NCBI RefSeq assembly: GCF_050303215.1
Contig: NZ_JBNLBH010000101.1
Location: forward strand, 26,242-90,241
Direction of reading: 5' to 3'
From: Haliangium sp050303215
GTDB taxonomy: Bacteria > Myxococcota_A > Polyangia > Haliangiales > Haliangiaceae
DNA: 64,000 nucleotides
The notes beneath the pieces are model-generated. The model ran no database searches. It saw nothing but the letters and a program-made list of their open reading frames with translations, and was not told the DNA's origin. Both the position numbers and the translations under genes were made by a program. Positions 6,656-16,443 of this stretch are shown one piece after another; the first letter of the stretch is position 1, and each line of letters begins with the position of its first letter.

Positions 6656-9457
6656 ATGAACCCGACCCCCACATCGCCATTGACCCACGCGCCAGCCGCG
6701 CCGCTGCCCTGTGCTCGACGCACGGCCGCGGGTGAGCGCCGACGTGATCGAGTGGGTAGGCGCGTACACGTCGTCGCGGTCGTTGCCACCGTCTTTGTCG
6801 TCCATCTGGTCGAGGGTGGTGCTGCGCCCGCACAGCAGCCGGCGCCGACACCGGACGCGGCGGTTGCGGTCGTGCCGCCGGAACTGGTCGAGTTCGTGCC
6901 GGCCGAATATCCGCCCGAGGCGCTCGCTCAAGGGCTGGAAGGGCGGGTCGTGCTGCTGTTGCGCATCGACGCCGTGGGCCGCGTGGTCGCCGCCGAGGTC
7001 GCCACCTCGGCCGGGCACGGCTTCGACGAAGCGGCCCAGGACGCCGCCTTGCGCTTTCGCTTCGAGCCCGCGCGCCGGGGCGAGGCCGCCGTGCCCGCGC
7101 GCATCTCGTACGCTTACGACTTCCATTTGCCGCCGCCGATCGTGGGCGCGGTCGCCGGGCGAGTGTTGCTCCCGGGCGCGAGCAACCGGCCCGTGGTCGG
7201 CGCCGAGGTCATGCTGGTCGACGCTGCCGGCCGCGCGCTGACCACGCGCAGCGACAGCGACGGCTGCTTCCGTGTCGACGGGGTGGCCCCGGGCCGGTAC
7301 ATGCTCCGCGCCAGCCTGCCCGGCAGTGGGACCGCCGAACTGCCGTTGGCCGTCGCCGCCGGGCAGACCAGCGAGCCCACCCTGCGCCTACTGGCGAGCG
7401 AGGCGGGCGGGCAAGACGCCATCATCGAGGTCACCGTAGAGGGCGAGTCCGAGGCCGAGCGCCTGCGTCGATCCGCCCAGGCCGTGCACGTCATCGAGAC
7501 CGAGCAGGCTCAGCGCCAGAGCGCCGGTCTGGGCGAGGTGCTGGCTCGTTCGCAGGGCGTGGGGGTGCGTCGCGGCGGCGGTCTGGGCTCGGGCACACGC
7601 TTTTCGCTCAACGGCCTCTCCGGCGACCAGGTGCGCTTCTTCCTCGACGGCGTGCCGCTGGAGCGCGCGGGCTACTCGTTCGGGGTCGCCAACGTGCCCG
7701 TGAACCTGATCGAGCGGGTCGAGGTGTACCGCGGCGTGGTCCCGATCCGCATCGGAGCCGACGCGCTCGGCGGTGCGGTCAACCTGGTGACCGACGATGA
7801 CGTCAGCGGCACCCACGCCGCTGCGTCGTATCAGCTCGGCTCGTTCGGCACCCACCGGCTGTCGCTCGGGGCCCGCGGCTTGCACCCGGCCAGCGGCGTG
7901 TTCGTCCGCGCGGGCGGCTTCATGGACGCCGCCAACAACGACTACCCCGTCGACGTCGAGGTCCCGGATCAGCTCGGGCGCCTGACCCCGGCCCGGGTCT
8001 ACCGTTTCCACGATGCCTACCGGGCCGCCGGCGGCAATCTCGAACTGGGCGTGGTCGACCGTTCCTGGGCCGAGCGGCTGCTGGTGCGCGTGTTCGTCAC
8101 CGACTACGCCAAGGAGCTACAGAGCAACGCCGTGATGACGGTACCGTACGGCGACGCCGAGTACGGGGCTCTATCCACGGGGGCGAGCGCGCGTTATCGC
8201 CAGGCCGTGGGCCGCGGGCTCTCGATCGTCGCGGTGGGTGGGTACTCGTACACCGCGACCAGGCTGCTCGACGTGGGTGAGTGCGTGCGCGACTGGTTCG
8301 GGCGCTGCGTGCGCGAGCGCCGCCAGCCGGGTGAGATCGAGGCCCGCCCGCGCGACCAGGTGATGTGGGAGCACAGCGGCTTCGGGCGCCTGCACCTGAG
8401 TCGGCAGCTCGGCCCTGGGCACGCCCTGCGGCTGGCGATGGCCCCGACCTACACCACCCGCAGCGGCGACGAGCGGCGCCAGGCCGACCCCGACGCCCGT
8501 GATCCCCTGAGCGCGGATCGGAGCCTGCTGGCTGTGGTCAGCGGGGTCGAACACGAGCTCGACCTGGTCGAGGATCGGCTCGAGAACATCGCCTTCGTGA
8601 AAGGGTACCTGCAGCGGGCGCGCTCTCGAGAGCCGCTGCCGGGGGGCATGCTCGTCGATCGCGACCGCGACACCTACCGACTCGGCGTCGGTGACGCGCT
8701 CCGCTACCGCCTGGGCGCCGGGTTGCACGCCAAGCTTTCGTACGAGTGGGCCACGCGGCTGCCTCGCCCCGACGAGGTTTTCGGGGACGGCGTGCTGGTC
8801 ATCGCCAACCTCGGGCTCGTGCCCGAGACCAGCCACAACCTCAACCTCGGGCTCGTGCTGGACACTGACGAGACCGCGTGGGGGGTCTGGCGCACCGACG
8901 TCAACGGCTTCTTGCGGGCGGCCGAGCAGCTCATCGTGTTGCTCGGCAACGACCGGGTGTTCAGCTACGAAAACGTGTTCGATGCCCGCTCGCTCGGGGT
9001 CGAGGCGGCTGCGGGTTGGACGTCGCCGGGTCGGCACCTGGCCGTGGACGGCAACCTCACCTACGTCGACTTCCGCAACACTTCGCGCGAGGGCACCTTC
9101 GCCGACTTCGCCGGCGACCGCATCCCCAACCGCCCGTACCTGTTCGCCAACGCCGCGGTTCGGCTCCAGCTTCACGAGGTCGCGGCCGTCGGCGACGAAC
9201 TCGCGCTCATCTGGAACACCCGCTACGTGCACGGGTTTTTCCGCGGCTGGGAGAGCGTAGGTCTGGGCGAGTACAAGCAACGGATCCCGGCTCAGCGCCT
9301 GCACTCGCTCGCGCTCACCTACCTGGTACGCGGCGACCCGATCGCGCTCAGTTTCACCGGCGAGGCCCAGAACCTCACCGATCAGCCCGCCTTCGACTTT
9401 TTCGGGGTCCAGCGGCCGGGGCGCGCCTTCTACTTCAAGACCACGGCGGAGTTCTGA
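6656..9457 (+). CDS. TonB-dependent outer-membrane receptor with N-terminal TonB-C-like and carboxypeptidase-regulatory domains
   Basis: A 933-aa receptor, probably for the ferric siderophore made by the next genes. In order: signal segment (about 20-60), a TonB C-terminal-like domain (about 75-165, 'PPEALAQGLEGRVVLLLRIDAVGRV..' and 'FDEAAQDAALRFRFEPA'), a carboxypeptidase-regulatory Ig-like domain (about 165-245, 'VVGAEVMLVDAAGRAL'), a plug (about 270-380, 'GLGEVLARSQGVGVRRGGGLGSG', 'IERVEVYRGVVPIRIGADALGGAVNLVT'), then the 22-strand barrel ending in 'FYFKTTAEF' with C-terminal Phe. The TonB-C-like domain in a receptor is unusual, and may dock partners in the periplasm. Start ATG overlaps the stop of a three-codon mini-ORF. 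Confidence 0.9.
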   Translation: MNPTPTSPLTHAPAAPLPCARRTAAGERRRDRVGRRVHVVAVVATVFVVHLVEGGAAPAQQPAPTPDAAVAVVPPELVEFVPAEYPPEALAQGLEGRVVLLLRIDAVGRVVAAEVATSAGHGFDEAAQDAALRFRFEPARRGEAAVPARISYAYDFHLPPPIVGAVAGRVLLPGASNRPVVGAEVMLVDAAGRALTTRSDSDGCFRVDGVAPGRYMLRASLPGSGTAELPLAVAAGQTSEPTLRLLASEAGGQDAIIEVTVEGESEAERLRRSAQAVHVIETEQAQRQSAGLGEVLARSQGVGVRRGGGLGSGTRFSLNGLSGDQVRFFLDGVPLERAGYSFGVANVPVNLIERVEVYRGVVPIRIGADALGGAVNLVTDDDVSGTHAAASYQLGSFGTHRLSLGARGLHPASGVFVRAGGFMDAANNDYPVDVEVPDQLGRLTPARVYRFHDAYRAAGGNLELGVVDRSWAERLLVRVFVTDYAKELQSNAVMTVPYGDAEYGALSTGASARYRQAVGRGLSIVAVGGYSYTATRLLDVGECVRDWFGRCVRERRQPGEIEARPRDQVMWEHSGFGRLHLSRQLGPGHALRLAMAPTYTTRSGDERRQADPDARDPLSADRSLLAVVSGVEHELDLVEDRLENIAFVKGYLQRARSREPLPGGMLVDRDRDTYRLGVGDALRYRLGAGLHAKLSYEWATRLPRPDEVFGDGVLVIANLGLVPETSHNLNLGLVLDTDETAWGVWRTDVNGFLRAAEQLIVLLGNDRVFSYENVFDARSLGVEAAAGWTSPGRHLAVDGNLTYVDFRNTSREGTFADFAGDRIPNRPYLFANAAVRLQLHEVAAVGDELALIWNTRYVHGFFRGWESVGLGEYKQRIPAQRLHSLALTYLVRGDPIALSFTGEAQNLTDQPAFDFFGVQRPGRAFYFKTTAEF

Positions 9458-9549
9458 CCTGCCCGCTCACAGACGCAGCGCGACGTCTCCATCGAACAGC
9501 AACCGACGAACAGCAACCGATCTGACCCCCCATGCAACGAGGCCACGCC

Positions 9550-10779
9550 ATGAAGACATTGTTTCTGAACCAGTCGGCTCGTGCGGCCACCCTGTCGCTC
9601 GTCGCCCTCAGCCTGGCCGCGTGCGGCGCGGACGACGGCGATCCCGAACCCGACGGCTCGGCGTTCGTGCTGTCGTCGGTCGTCATCGACGCGGACGGGA
9701 ACCGTACCACCTACGTGCAGACCATCTCGTCCTTGGACGACGGCCCGTTCACGAACGACGCCGCCATCGAGCTTCCGGGCAACGGGGTGGTCATGGCCGG
9801 GGGCGGGCACTTCTACGTCGGCCTGGCCGAGGAGCCGACGTGGATCCGCTTCTCGCCCGACCAGGACGGCGGCATCGCCGAGTCGGGGCGACTGAGCCTG
9901 CTGAACCTGGGCGCGACCCGCATCGACTACGGCAACGCCCTGGTCGACGCCGAGACCGCGGTGTCGGTCCTCAGCGAGCAGGCCATCGCCGTGGTCTGGA
10001 ACCCGGCCACCATGGAGATCCTGGGCGAGGTCGACCTCGGCTTCCTGGTCCAGGAGGGGTATAGCCTCGAAGTGTGGACCACCACGGCCCACGACGGGCT
10101 GGTGTACGTGCCGGCCAGGTGGTCGGACTGGGCAGGTGGGCGCATCCGTGCGGGCGTGTCTACGACCATCATCGACCCCGCGGCCATGAGCGTGGTCGGT
10201 GTGGCCGAGGACGATCGCTGCGCCAGCGGCGGCCGGGTGGTGTTCGACCAAGCCGGATACGCCTATGTGATGGGGGATGGGCGCAATTACTCCATCCACA
10301 TGTTCGCCAACGCTGGTGGCGCCATCGCCCCCGACAACTGCATCGTGCGCATCCCGCCCGGCGAGACCGATTTCGAGGCCGAGTTCTTCCACACCATCCC
10401 GGCGCTGACGGGCGGGTTGCAGTCCATCACCGAGCTCGAGACCGCTCGTCCGGGCACGGGCGTCGGGTTCGCCAAGATGTTCTACCCTGACGAGTTGCCG
10501 GACGGGGTCGAGCCGGTTGACTTCGGCTTCTGGGGCTACCCGGCGCACAAGCTGTGGCGCATCGAATTGACCGATCCGCCCACGGCGCGCGCGGTGAACG
10601 GGGCCCCGTTCTCGACCATCGGGTTCGCGGGCAGCACCTTCGACGGCTACCTGTACTCGGGCGAGAGCCCGGACGGCGACACCACCGCGGTGTACGAGAT
10701 CGACCCGGACGCGAACACGGCCGCCCTGCGATTCAGCATGGACGGCTACTTCAACGGCCTGTACGCGCTGTCGAGGTAG
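9550..10779 (+). CDS. MxcI-like siderophore-locus lipoprotein
   Basis: A 409-aa lipoprotein: after 'MKTLFLNQ' a hydrophobic segment ends in 'LSLAACGADD', a lipobox with Cys near residue 25. The rest consists of repeated beta-rich segments ('GRLSLLNLGATRIDYGNALVD', 'VVWNPATMEILGEVDLG', 'YSIHMFANAGGAI', 'TTAVYEIDPDANTAALRF') that suggest a beta-propeller. It resembles MxcI of the myxochelin locus in myxobacteria, whose role in siderophore uptake is not settled. I prefer the ATG at 9550 over 9532, since it gives a normal signal peptide. It lies between receptor and siderophore biosynthesis genes. Confidence 0.7.
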   Translation: MKTLFLNQSARAATLSLVALSLAACGADDGDPEPDGSAFVLSSVVIDADGNRTTYVQTISSLDDGPFTNDAAIELPGNGVVMAGGGHFYVGLAEEPTWIRFSPDQDGGIAESGRLSLLNLGATRIDYGNALVDAETAVSVLSEQAIAVVWNPATMEILGEVDLGFLVQEGYSLEVWTTTAHDGLVYVPARWSDWAGGRIRAGVSTTIIDPAAMSVVGVAEDDRCASGGRVVFDQAGYAYVMGDGRNYSIHMFANAGGAIAPDNCIVRIPPGETDFEAEFFHTIPALTGGLQSITELETARPGTGVGFAKMFYPDELPDGVEPVDFGFWGYPAHKLWRIELTDPPTARAVNGAPFSTIGFAGSTFDGYLYSGESPDGDTTAVYEIDPDANTAALRFSMDGYFNGLYALSR

Positions 10780-10887
10780 CGACGGCGCGTACGCCCCCCC
10801 CACGCCATCACGGCCAGCGGCCCCGCGTCCAGAGCCTCGGCCCAGAGGAGTTCACCTCGGTGACTCCGACCATCAGAGGCAAGGACC

Positions 10888-12528
10888 ATGGAAGTGAATC
10901 ACGAGATGAACCTGAGCACGGAGGCGGGCATGCCCGCGCCGACCCCACTCCCCCGCGGCCCGTCCGTACGCGAACCGGGACCGGTAGACGCGCGCCCGCG
11001 GGTGCCCCTGTGCCCGTCTGTGCTGGCTGGCTCCCGCCAGGGGCTCGCCGGGCTACCCTCGGCGCTGGCCACGGCGATCGAGAGCGCCCTGACCCTGTAC
11101 CGAGATACCGGGCCGCTGCCGGCCGGGTCCAGTGAAGAGGTGCTGAGCGCGGCCCAGGCCGCCCTCGGCGTGGGCGAACTCCCCCACGAGGGAATCGGCG
11201 CCTCCTCGGCCCTGGGATGCCTGGCCACCGTGCTGGTGCAGCACGGGCTCGATCTATCCCATCCGCGGGCGGTCGCGCACCTGCAACCGCCGCCGCTATC
11301 GGTCGCCGTGGTCGCCGACGCCCTGGCCAGCGCGAGCAACGCCTCGCTCGACACCTACGACTCCGGCCCGGCCGCCATTGCGGTGGAGCGCTGGCTCATC
11401 GGCGGCCTGATCCGGCTCGCCGGGTTGGGCCAGCAGGCGGACGGTGTGTTGACCCCGGGCGGGTCGATGTCGAACTTGCTGGGCCTGCTGCTGGCCCGGG
11501 ACGCGGTGGCGCGGCGGCGCGGCATCGACGCCCGCCGTCACGGTGTCAGCGCGTTGCCCGAGCCGATGGTGTTGTGCTCCCAACTCGCGCACTTCAGCGT
11601 GCATCGCGCCTGCGCGGCCCTGGGCCTGGGCGAGGCCGCCGTGCGAGTCGTCCCCACTGACGAGGGGCGGCGCATGCGCGCCGGTGCGTTGGCCGATATC
11701 CTGGACGCGCTCGGGCCCGAGCGCACCCCGCTGGCCGTGGTCGCCACCGCCGGGACCACCGATTTCGGCACCGTCGACCCGCTGCCCGAGATCGCCGATA
11801 TCTGCGCCCAACGCGGGGTCTGGCTGCACATCGACGCCGCCTACGGGTTTGGAGTGCTGTTCTCCGAGCGCCTGGCCGGACGGCTGGCCGGGATCGAGCG
11901 CGGAGACTCGATCACGCTCGACTTGCACAAGCTGGGCTGGCAGCCGGCGGCCGCGAGCGCGCTGCTGGTGGCCAGCCAGGCGGGGTTCTCTACCCTCGCC
12001 CGCGAGGTCGCCTACCTCAACCCCAGCGACGACGCCGCGGCCGGCTACGACGGCCTACTCGGGCGCAGCCTGCAGACCACCCGTCGGCCCGACGCGGTGA
12101 AGGTAGCGGCGACCCTGCTCGCGCTCGGTCGCCGCGGCCTGGGCGAGATGGTCGATGCCTGTCACGAACTGGCCCGCCACGCCGAGCGTCGGATCGCGGC
12201 CGAGCCCGAGCTCGAGCTGGTGTCGCCCGCCGAGCTGACCACGGTGGTGTTTCGATACCGCTGCTTCCACCGCCGCCCGGGCGACCGGGTTCGCCTCGAG
12301 GACCAGACCAACGCCGCGCTCCGAAGGCGCCTGCTCGAGACCGGGTGGGCCCTGATCGGTCGCACCGCGGTGCACCTGAGCGGGGACGACGCGCCCGCGC
12401 GGGTGTGCCTGAAGCTCACCTTGCTCAACCCCACCGCGACCCCGGCCGACATCGACGAGCTCATCGAGGTGACGGTGCAGGCGGGCCGCGACTGTGAGCG
12501 ACAGCTCGAGGAGCGCACCGCGCGATGA
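10888..12528 (+). CDS. PLP-dependent decarboxylase of siderophore biosynthesis
   Basis: A 546-aa group II pyridoxal-phosphate decarboxylase, the DesA-like first step in hydroxamate siderophore pathways: lysine, ornithine or diaminobutyrate is turned into a diamine. Seen: 'TPGGSMSNLLGLLLARD', the cofactor-contacting 'HIDAAYGFGVL', and 'SITLDLHKLGWQPAA' with the Schiff-base Lys. The C-terminal domain is complete. The exact substrate cannot be read from sequence. It overlaps the next gene by four bases (ATGA). N-terminal 45 residues are low-complexity and may be longer than native. Confidence 0.88.
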   Translation: MEVNHEMNLSTEAGMPAPTPLPRGPSVREPGPVDARPRVPLCPSVLAGSRQGLAGLPSALATAIESALTLYRDTGPLPAGSSEEVLSAAQAALGVGELPHEGIGASSALGCLATVLVQHGLDLSHPRAVAHLQPPPLSVAVVADALASASNASLDTYDSGPAAIAVERWLIGGLIRLAGLGQQADGVLTPGGSMSNLLGLLLARDAVARRRGIDARRHGVSALPEPMVLCSQLAHFSVHRACAALGLGEAAVRVVPTDEGRRMRAGALADILDALGPERTPLAVVATAGTTDFGTVDPLPEIADICAQRGVWLHIDAAYGFGVLFSERLAGRLAGIERGDSITLDLHKLGWQPAAASALLVASQAGFSTLAREVAYLNPSDDAAAGYDGLLGRSLQTTRRPDAVKVAATLLALGRRGLGEMVDACHELARHAERRIAAEPELELVSPAELTTVVFRYRCFHRRPGDRVRLEDQTNAALRRRLLETGWALIGRTAVHLSGDDAPARVCLKLTLLNPTATPADIDELIEVTVQAGRDCERQLEERTAR

Positions 12529-13955
12529 CCCATCACCGCAACGACGATCCTTCCTCCGCCGACCAGGTGTCCACCCACGACGTCGTGGCCATCGGCGGCG
12601 GACCGTTCAACCTCGGCCTGGCCGCGCTCGCCTCGACCGTGCCCGGGCTCGACCTGGTCGTGCTCGAGGCCCGCCCCGAGCTGCGCTGGCACCCGGGGCT
12701 GATGTTCGACGACGCCAAGCTCCAGGTCAGCTTCCTCGCCGATTTGGTCACTCTGATCGAGCCCACCCACCCGCTGTCGTTCCTAGCCTACCTGCGGGAG
12801 CGGGACCGCTTGTACTCCTTCTACGTGCGCGAGCGCTTCCACCCGACCCGGCGCGAATACGAGGACTACCTGCGCTGGACCGCCGGCAAGCTGCCGGTGG
12901 TGCGATTCTCTCACCGGGTCGAGCGAGTGCGCTGGGAGCCCGACCCGCAGCGCTTCGCCGTACACGTGGTCCGCGCAGACGGCGCCCGCCTGCGCATGCT
13001 GGCCCGTGACCTGGTGATCGGTATCGGCACCGAGCCGTCGCTGCCGGGCGCGCTGTCCGGGTTGTCCGACGCTTGCCTGGTGCACTCGGGTAACTACCTA
13101 CACCGGCAAGCCGAGGTGCGAGCGGCCCGGCACGTGACCGTGGTCGGGGCCGGACAGTCAGGCGCAGAGGTAGTGCTGGACCTGTTGCGCCGGAACCTCA
13201 CCGGCGGGCCCGGGCTCACCTGGCTGACCCGAACGCCCTCGTTCGCGCCCCTCGACTACACCAAGCTGGTCCTGGAGATGACCACGCCCGCGTACGTGCG
13301 CTACTTCCACGCCCTGCCCCAAGCGATCAAGGACCGCCTGATCGCCGAGCAATGGCAGCACTACAAGGGCATCTCGATCGAGACCCTGGAGCAGATCCAC
13401 GACCTGCTGTACGAGCGCGAGCTGCGCCCTGAACTGGCCGAGGTGGCGCTGCGCTGCGGCGTCGCAGTCGAGGCTGCCGCGCGAACGCCATCGGGGCGAG
13501 CGGTGCTGCTGTGCCGTCACCGGGACACCGGACGATCGTTCCGGCACGAGACCGACATGGTGGTCGCGGCCACCGGCTATCAGCAGCGCGAGCCGAGCTT
13601 CCTGGGCCCCATCGAGCCCCTGCTGCGGCGGGACCCGAGCGGGCGCTATCGGGTCCGTCTGGACCACTCGATCGAGCTGGACGACGCCGTGAGTGGACGC
13701 GTCTTCGTCGCCCATGCCGATCTGCACAGTCACGGCGTAGCCGCGCCCGATCTCGGCATCAGCGCATATCGCAACGCCACCATCCTCAACACCATCACCG
13801 GGCGCGAGGTGTATCGCCTGCCCGAACACACCGCGTACACCACCTTCTCCGCGCCCGCGCCGGCCACGGTCACCACCGCTCCCAGGACCGCGGCCACCGC
13901 GCTCCCGCATGGGCCCGGCGCGCGCGTGCTCGACCGATTGGAAAGGTACTCGTGA
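12525..13955 (+). CDS. FAD-dependent amine N-hydroxylase (IucD/SidA family)
   Basis: A 476-aa NADPH- and FAD-dependent N-monooxygenase that hydroxylates the terminal amine of the diamine or amino acid made by the upstream decarboxylase. Seen: FAD motif 'VVAIGGGPFNLGLAAL' near residue 20, the family motif 'HPGLMFDDAKLQVSFLADLVTLIEPT', NADPH motif 'VTVVGAGQSGAEVVLDLL', and C-terminal 'MVVAATGYQ' (D/L-x3-FATGY type). Full length for the family. Probably gives the hydroxamate precursor with the following acyltransferase. Confidence 0.92.
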   Translation: MTHHRNDDPSSADQVSTHDVVAIGGGPFNLGLAALASTVPGLDLVVLEARPELRWHPGLMFDDAKLQVSFLADLVTLIEPTHPLSFLAYLRERDRLYSFYVRERFHPTRREYEDYLRWTAGKLPVVRFSHRVERVRWEPDPQRFAVHVVRADGARLRMLARDLVIGIGTEPSLPGALSGLSDACLVHSGNYLHRQAEVRAARHVTVVGAGQSGAEVVLDLLRRNLTGGPGLTWLTRTPSFAPLDYTKLVLEMTTPAYVRYFHALPQAIKDRLIAEQWQHYKGISIETLEQIHDLLYERELRPELAEVALRCGVAVEAAARTPSGRAVLLCRHRDTGRSFRHETDMVVAATGYQQREPSFLGPIEPLLRRDPSGRYRVRLDHSIELDDAVSGRVFVAHADLHSHGVAAPDLGISAYRNATILNTITGREVYRLPEHTAYTTFSAPAPATVTTAPRTAATALPHGPGARVLDRLERYS

Positions 13956-13959
13956 CATC

Positions 13960-16443
13960 ATGAACAGCCATGTGACCTCGCAGCAAGATCACGCGCGCCC
14001 GGTGACCGACAAGCGTGCAGACGAGCGCCCAGGCGAGCATGCGATCTGTTTCCGCAAGAGCGTGCCCAATGTCGGTGAGTTCACCGTGCGCGCGCTACGG
14101 CTCCCGGAGGATGTACCCCTGGTGCACGACTGGGTCAGCCGCGACTACGCCCACTACTGGGGCATGCAGAACGAGTCGATGCAGGAGGTGGAGGACGCGT
14201 ATCGCGAGATTCTGCGCCCTCCGGGCTCGAAGGTGTTCATCGGCCAGCACGACGGTGCGCCCGCCTTCCTCCTGGAGTGGTATCGCGCGAGCGAAGACCC
14301 CATCGGCCGATACTACGACGTCCGCCCCGGTGACCATGGCATGCATCTTCTGGTCGCGCCCGCCGAGCGGGCCATCCCCGGCTTCACCTGGCAGGTGTTC
14401 CAGGCGGTGTTGGAGTTCATGTTCGGCGACGACTCGGTCGAACGGATCGTGGTCGAGCCGGACGTCAGGAACGACAAGATCCACCGCCTGAACCGGCGCG
14501 CCGGCTTCGAGTATCAGCAGATCCTTCAGCTCTCCAAGAAGACCGCCTACCTGGCGTTCTGCACCCGCGAGCGCTACCGGGACGCGCTCCTGCGCGACCA
14601 GCGTGAATCCGCGACAGATGCGTCTTCGCAGCCGTGCGCGGCCGCGGTGCCACACCTGAGCCCGGGCGTCTGGGCCCAGGTCAACACCGCGCACCTGCGC
14701 AAGATCCTCAGCGAGCTATGCCACGAGCGCGTGCTTCAGCCCCGGCAGCGATCCGGTGAGGGCCGCTGGGACGCCTACACCTTGGCCACCGACGTCCCCG
14801 GGGTGGAGTATCGGTTTCGTGCGCAACGGCTCGCGCTCGACCATTGGCACATCGACGCCGACTCGATCGAAAAGTACGTGGATGGACGCCGCGCCCCCCT
14901 CGACTCCGTGCGCTTCATCATCGAGGTGCGCGAGACCATCGGGCTGAGCCCGGCCAAGCTCCCGACCTACCTGGAAGAGATCGCGAGCACGCTGTACAGC
15001 GCGGCCTACAAGTGGGTTCACCAGCGCTTCGACGCCGAGCAACTAGCCCAGGCCGAGTTCCAAGACATCGAGAGCGCCATGAGCGAGGGCCACCCCTGCT
15101 TCGTGGCCAACAACGGCCGCATCGGCTTCGATCTCGCCGACCACGGCCAGTACGCGCCCGAGGCCGGTGCCGATGTCCGGCTGGTGTGGGTGGCCGCGCA
15201 CGTGGATCGGGCGAGCTTCGCTGCCGTGACCGGCCTGAGCTACCGCGAGCTCGTGCGCGAGGAGCTGGGCGCCGACACCGTCGCGGCCTTCGAAGACACG
15301 CTGCGGCGTCAGGGCCTCGACCCCGACGCCTACCTGTTCATGCCCGTGCACCCGTGGCAGTGGGACAACAAGCTGGCCCCCCTGTTCGCGGCCGAGATCG
15401 CGGCCCAGCGGCTGGTGTTCCTCGGCCGTGGCGCAGACCGCTACCGCGCCCAGCAGAGCATTCGGACCTTCTTCAACCTCAGCCAGCCCCACCGGTGCTA
15501 CGTCAAGACTGCGCTGTCGATCTTGAACATGGGCTTCATGCGCGGCCTTTCGCCCTACTACATGGAGACCACGCCCGCCATCAACGAGTGGGTGCACGCG
15601 CTCATCCAGGAGGACGGATTCCTACGCGAGACCGGGTTCACCATCCTGCGCGAGGTGGCCTCGATCGGGTACCGCCACGGCCACTTCGACACCGCGCTCC
15701 CGAGCCATAGCCCGCATAAGAAGATGCTGGCCGCGCTGTGGCGCGAGAGCCCGGTGCCGGGGTTGCGCCCGGGCCAGCGCGTGATGACCATGGCTGCGCT
15801 GCTGCATCGAGACCGCGACGGGGCCGCGCTGTTGCCGGTCCTGATCCAGCGCTCCGGGCTCGAACCGAGGGCGTGGCTGCGGCGCTACCTGCGCTGCTAC
15901 CTGAGCCCGCTGTTGCACTGCTTCTACGCCCACGGGTTGGTGTTCATGCCCCACGGTGAGAACCTGATCCTGGTGCTGGAAGACGACGCGCCGGTGCGCG
16001 CCCTGATGAAGGACGTCGGCGAGGAGGTGGCCATCATCGAGGGCGAGCCGAAGCTGCCCGAGAAGGTGCGGCGCATCGCGGTGTCAGTGCCCGAGGAGCT
16101 GAAGAGCCTGTCCATCTTCACCGACGTGTTCGACTGTTTCTTCCGCTTCGTCGCCGAGATCTTGTGGGCGCACGACACCTGCTCGGAGGCCGAGTTTTGG
16201 CGAGCCGTGGCCGAGTGCGTGAGCGACTATGAGCGCGCTCACCCCGAGTACGCGGACCGGTTTCGCCGCTTCGACTTGTTCGCGCCCGAGTTTGCGCTGT
16301 CGTGCCTGAACCGGCTGCAACTCGCCAACAACGAGCAGCTCTTGGACCTCGCCGACCCCGCCGCGAGCCTGCAGTTCGCCGGCATGCTGCAAAACCCCAT
16401 CGCCCCCTATCGGCCGGCGGAGCGAGGAGCGGCGGGGCGATGA
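13960..16443 (+). CDS. fused GNAT acyltransferase - IucA/IucC siderophore synthetase
   Basis: A bifunctional 827-aa protein. Residues about 25-200 are an AlcB/RhbD-type acyltransferase ('VRALRLPEDVPLVHDWVSRDYAHYWGM', 'GMHLLVAPAER', 'VEPDVRNDKIHRLNRRAGF'), which would acylate the N-hydroxydiamine. Residues about 225-827 are an NRPS-independent siderophore synthetase of the DesD/AlcC class ('EGHPCFVANNGRIGFDLADHGQYAPE', 'FMPVHPWQWDNKLAP', 'TFFNLSQPHRCYVKTALSI', 'HGENLILVLEDD'), which joins units by ATP-dependent amide formation. Together this implies a bis- or tris-hydroxamate such as a bisucaberin- or desferrioxamine-like compound. Start chosen at the ATG five bases after the previous stop. 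Its stop overlaps the next start (ATGA). Confidence 0.93.
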   Translation: MNSHVTSQQDHARPVTDKRADERPGEHAICFRKSVPNVGEFTVRALRLPEDVPLVHDWVSRDYAHYWGMQNESMQEVEDAYREILRPPGSKVFIGQHDGAPAFLLEWYRASEDPIGRYYDVRPGDHGMHLLVAPAERAIPGFTWQVFQAVLEFMFGDDSVERIVVEPDVRNDKIHRLNRRAGFEYQQILQLSKKTAYLAFCTRERYRDALLRDQRESATDASSQPCAAAVPHLSPGVWAQVNTAHLRKILSELCHERVLQPRQRSGEGRWDAYTLATDVPGVEYRFRAQRLALDHWHIDADSIEKYVDGRRAPLDSVRFIIEVRETIGLSPAKLPTYLEEIASTLYSAAYKWVHQRFDAEQLAQAEFQDIESAMSEGHPCFVANNGRIGFDLADHGQYAPEAGADVRLVWVAAHVDRASFAAVTGLSYRELVREELGADTVAAFEDTLRRQGLDPDAYLFMPVHPWQWDNKLAPLFAAEIAAQRLVFLGRGADRYRAQQSIRTFFNLSQPHRCYVKTALSILNMGFMRGLSPYYMETTPAINEWVHALIQEDGFLRETGFTILREVASIGYRHGHFDTALPSHSPHKKMLAALWRESPVPGLRPGQRVMTMAALLHRDRDGAALLPVLIQRSGLEPRAWLRRYLRCYLSPLLHCFYAHGLVFMPHGENLILVLEDDAPVRALMKDVGEEVAIIEGEPKLPEKVRRIAVSVPEELKSLSIFTDVFDCFFRFVAEILWAHDTCSEAEFWRAVAECVSDYERAHPEYADRFRRFDLFAPEFALSCLNRLQLANNEQLLDLADPAASLQFAGMLQNPIAPYRPAERGAAGR

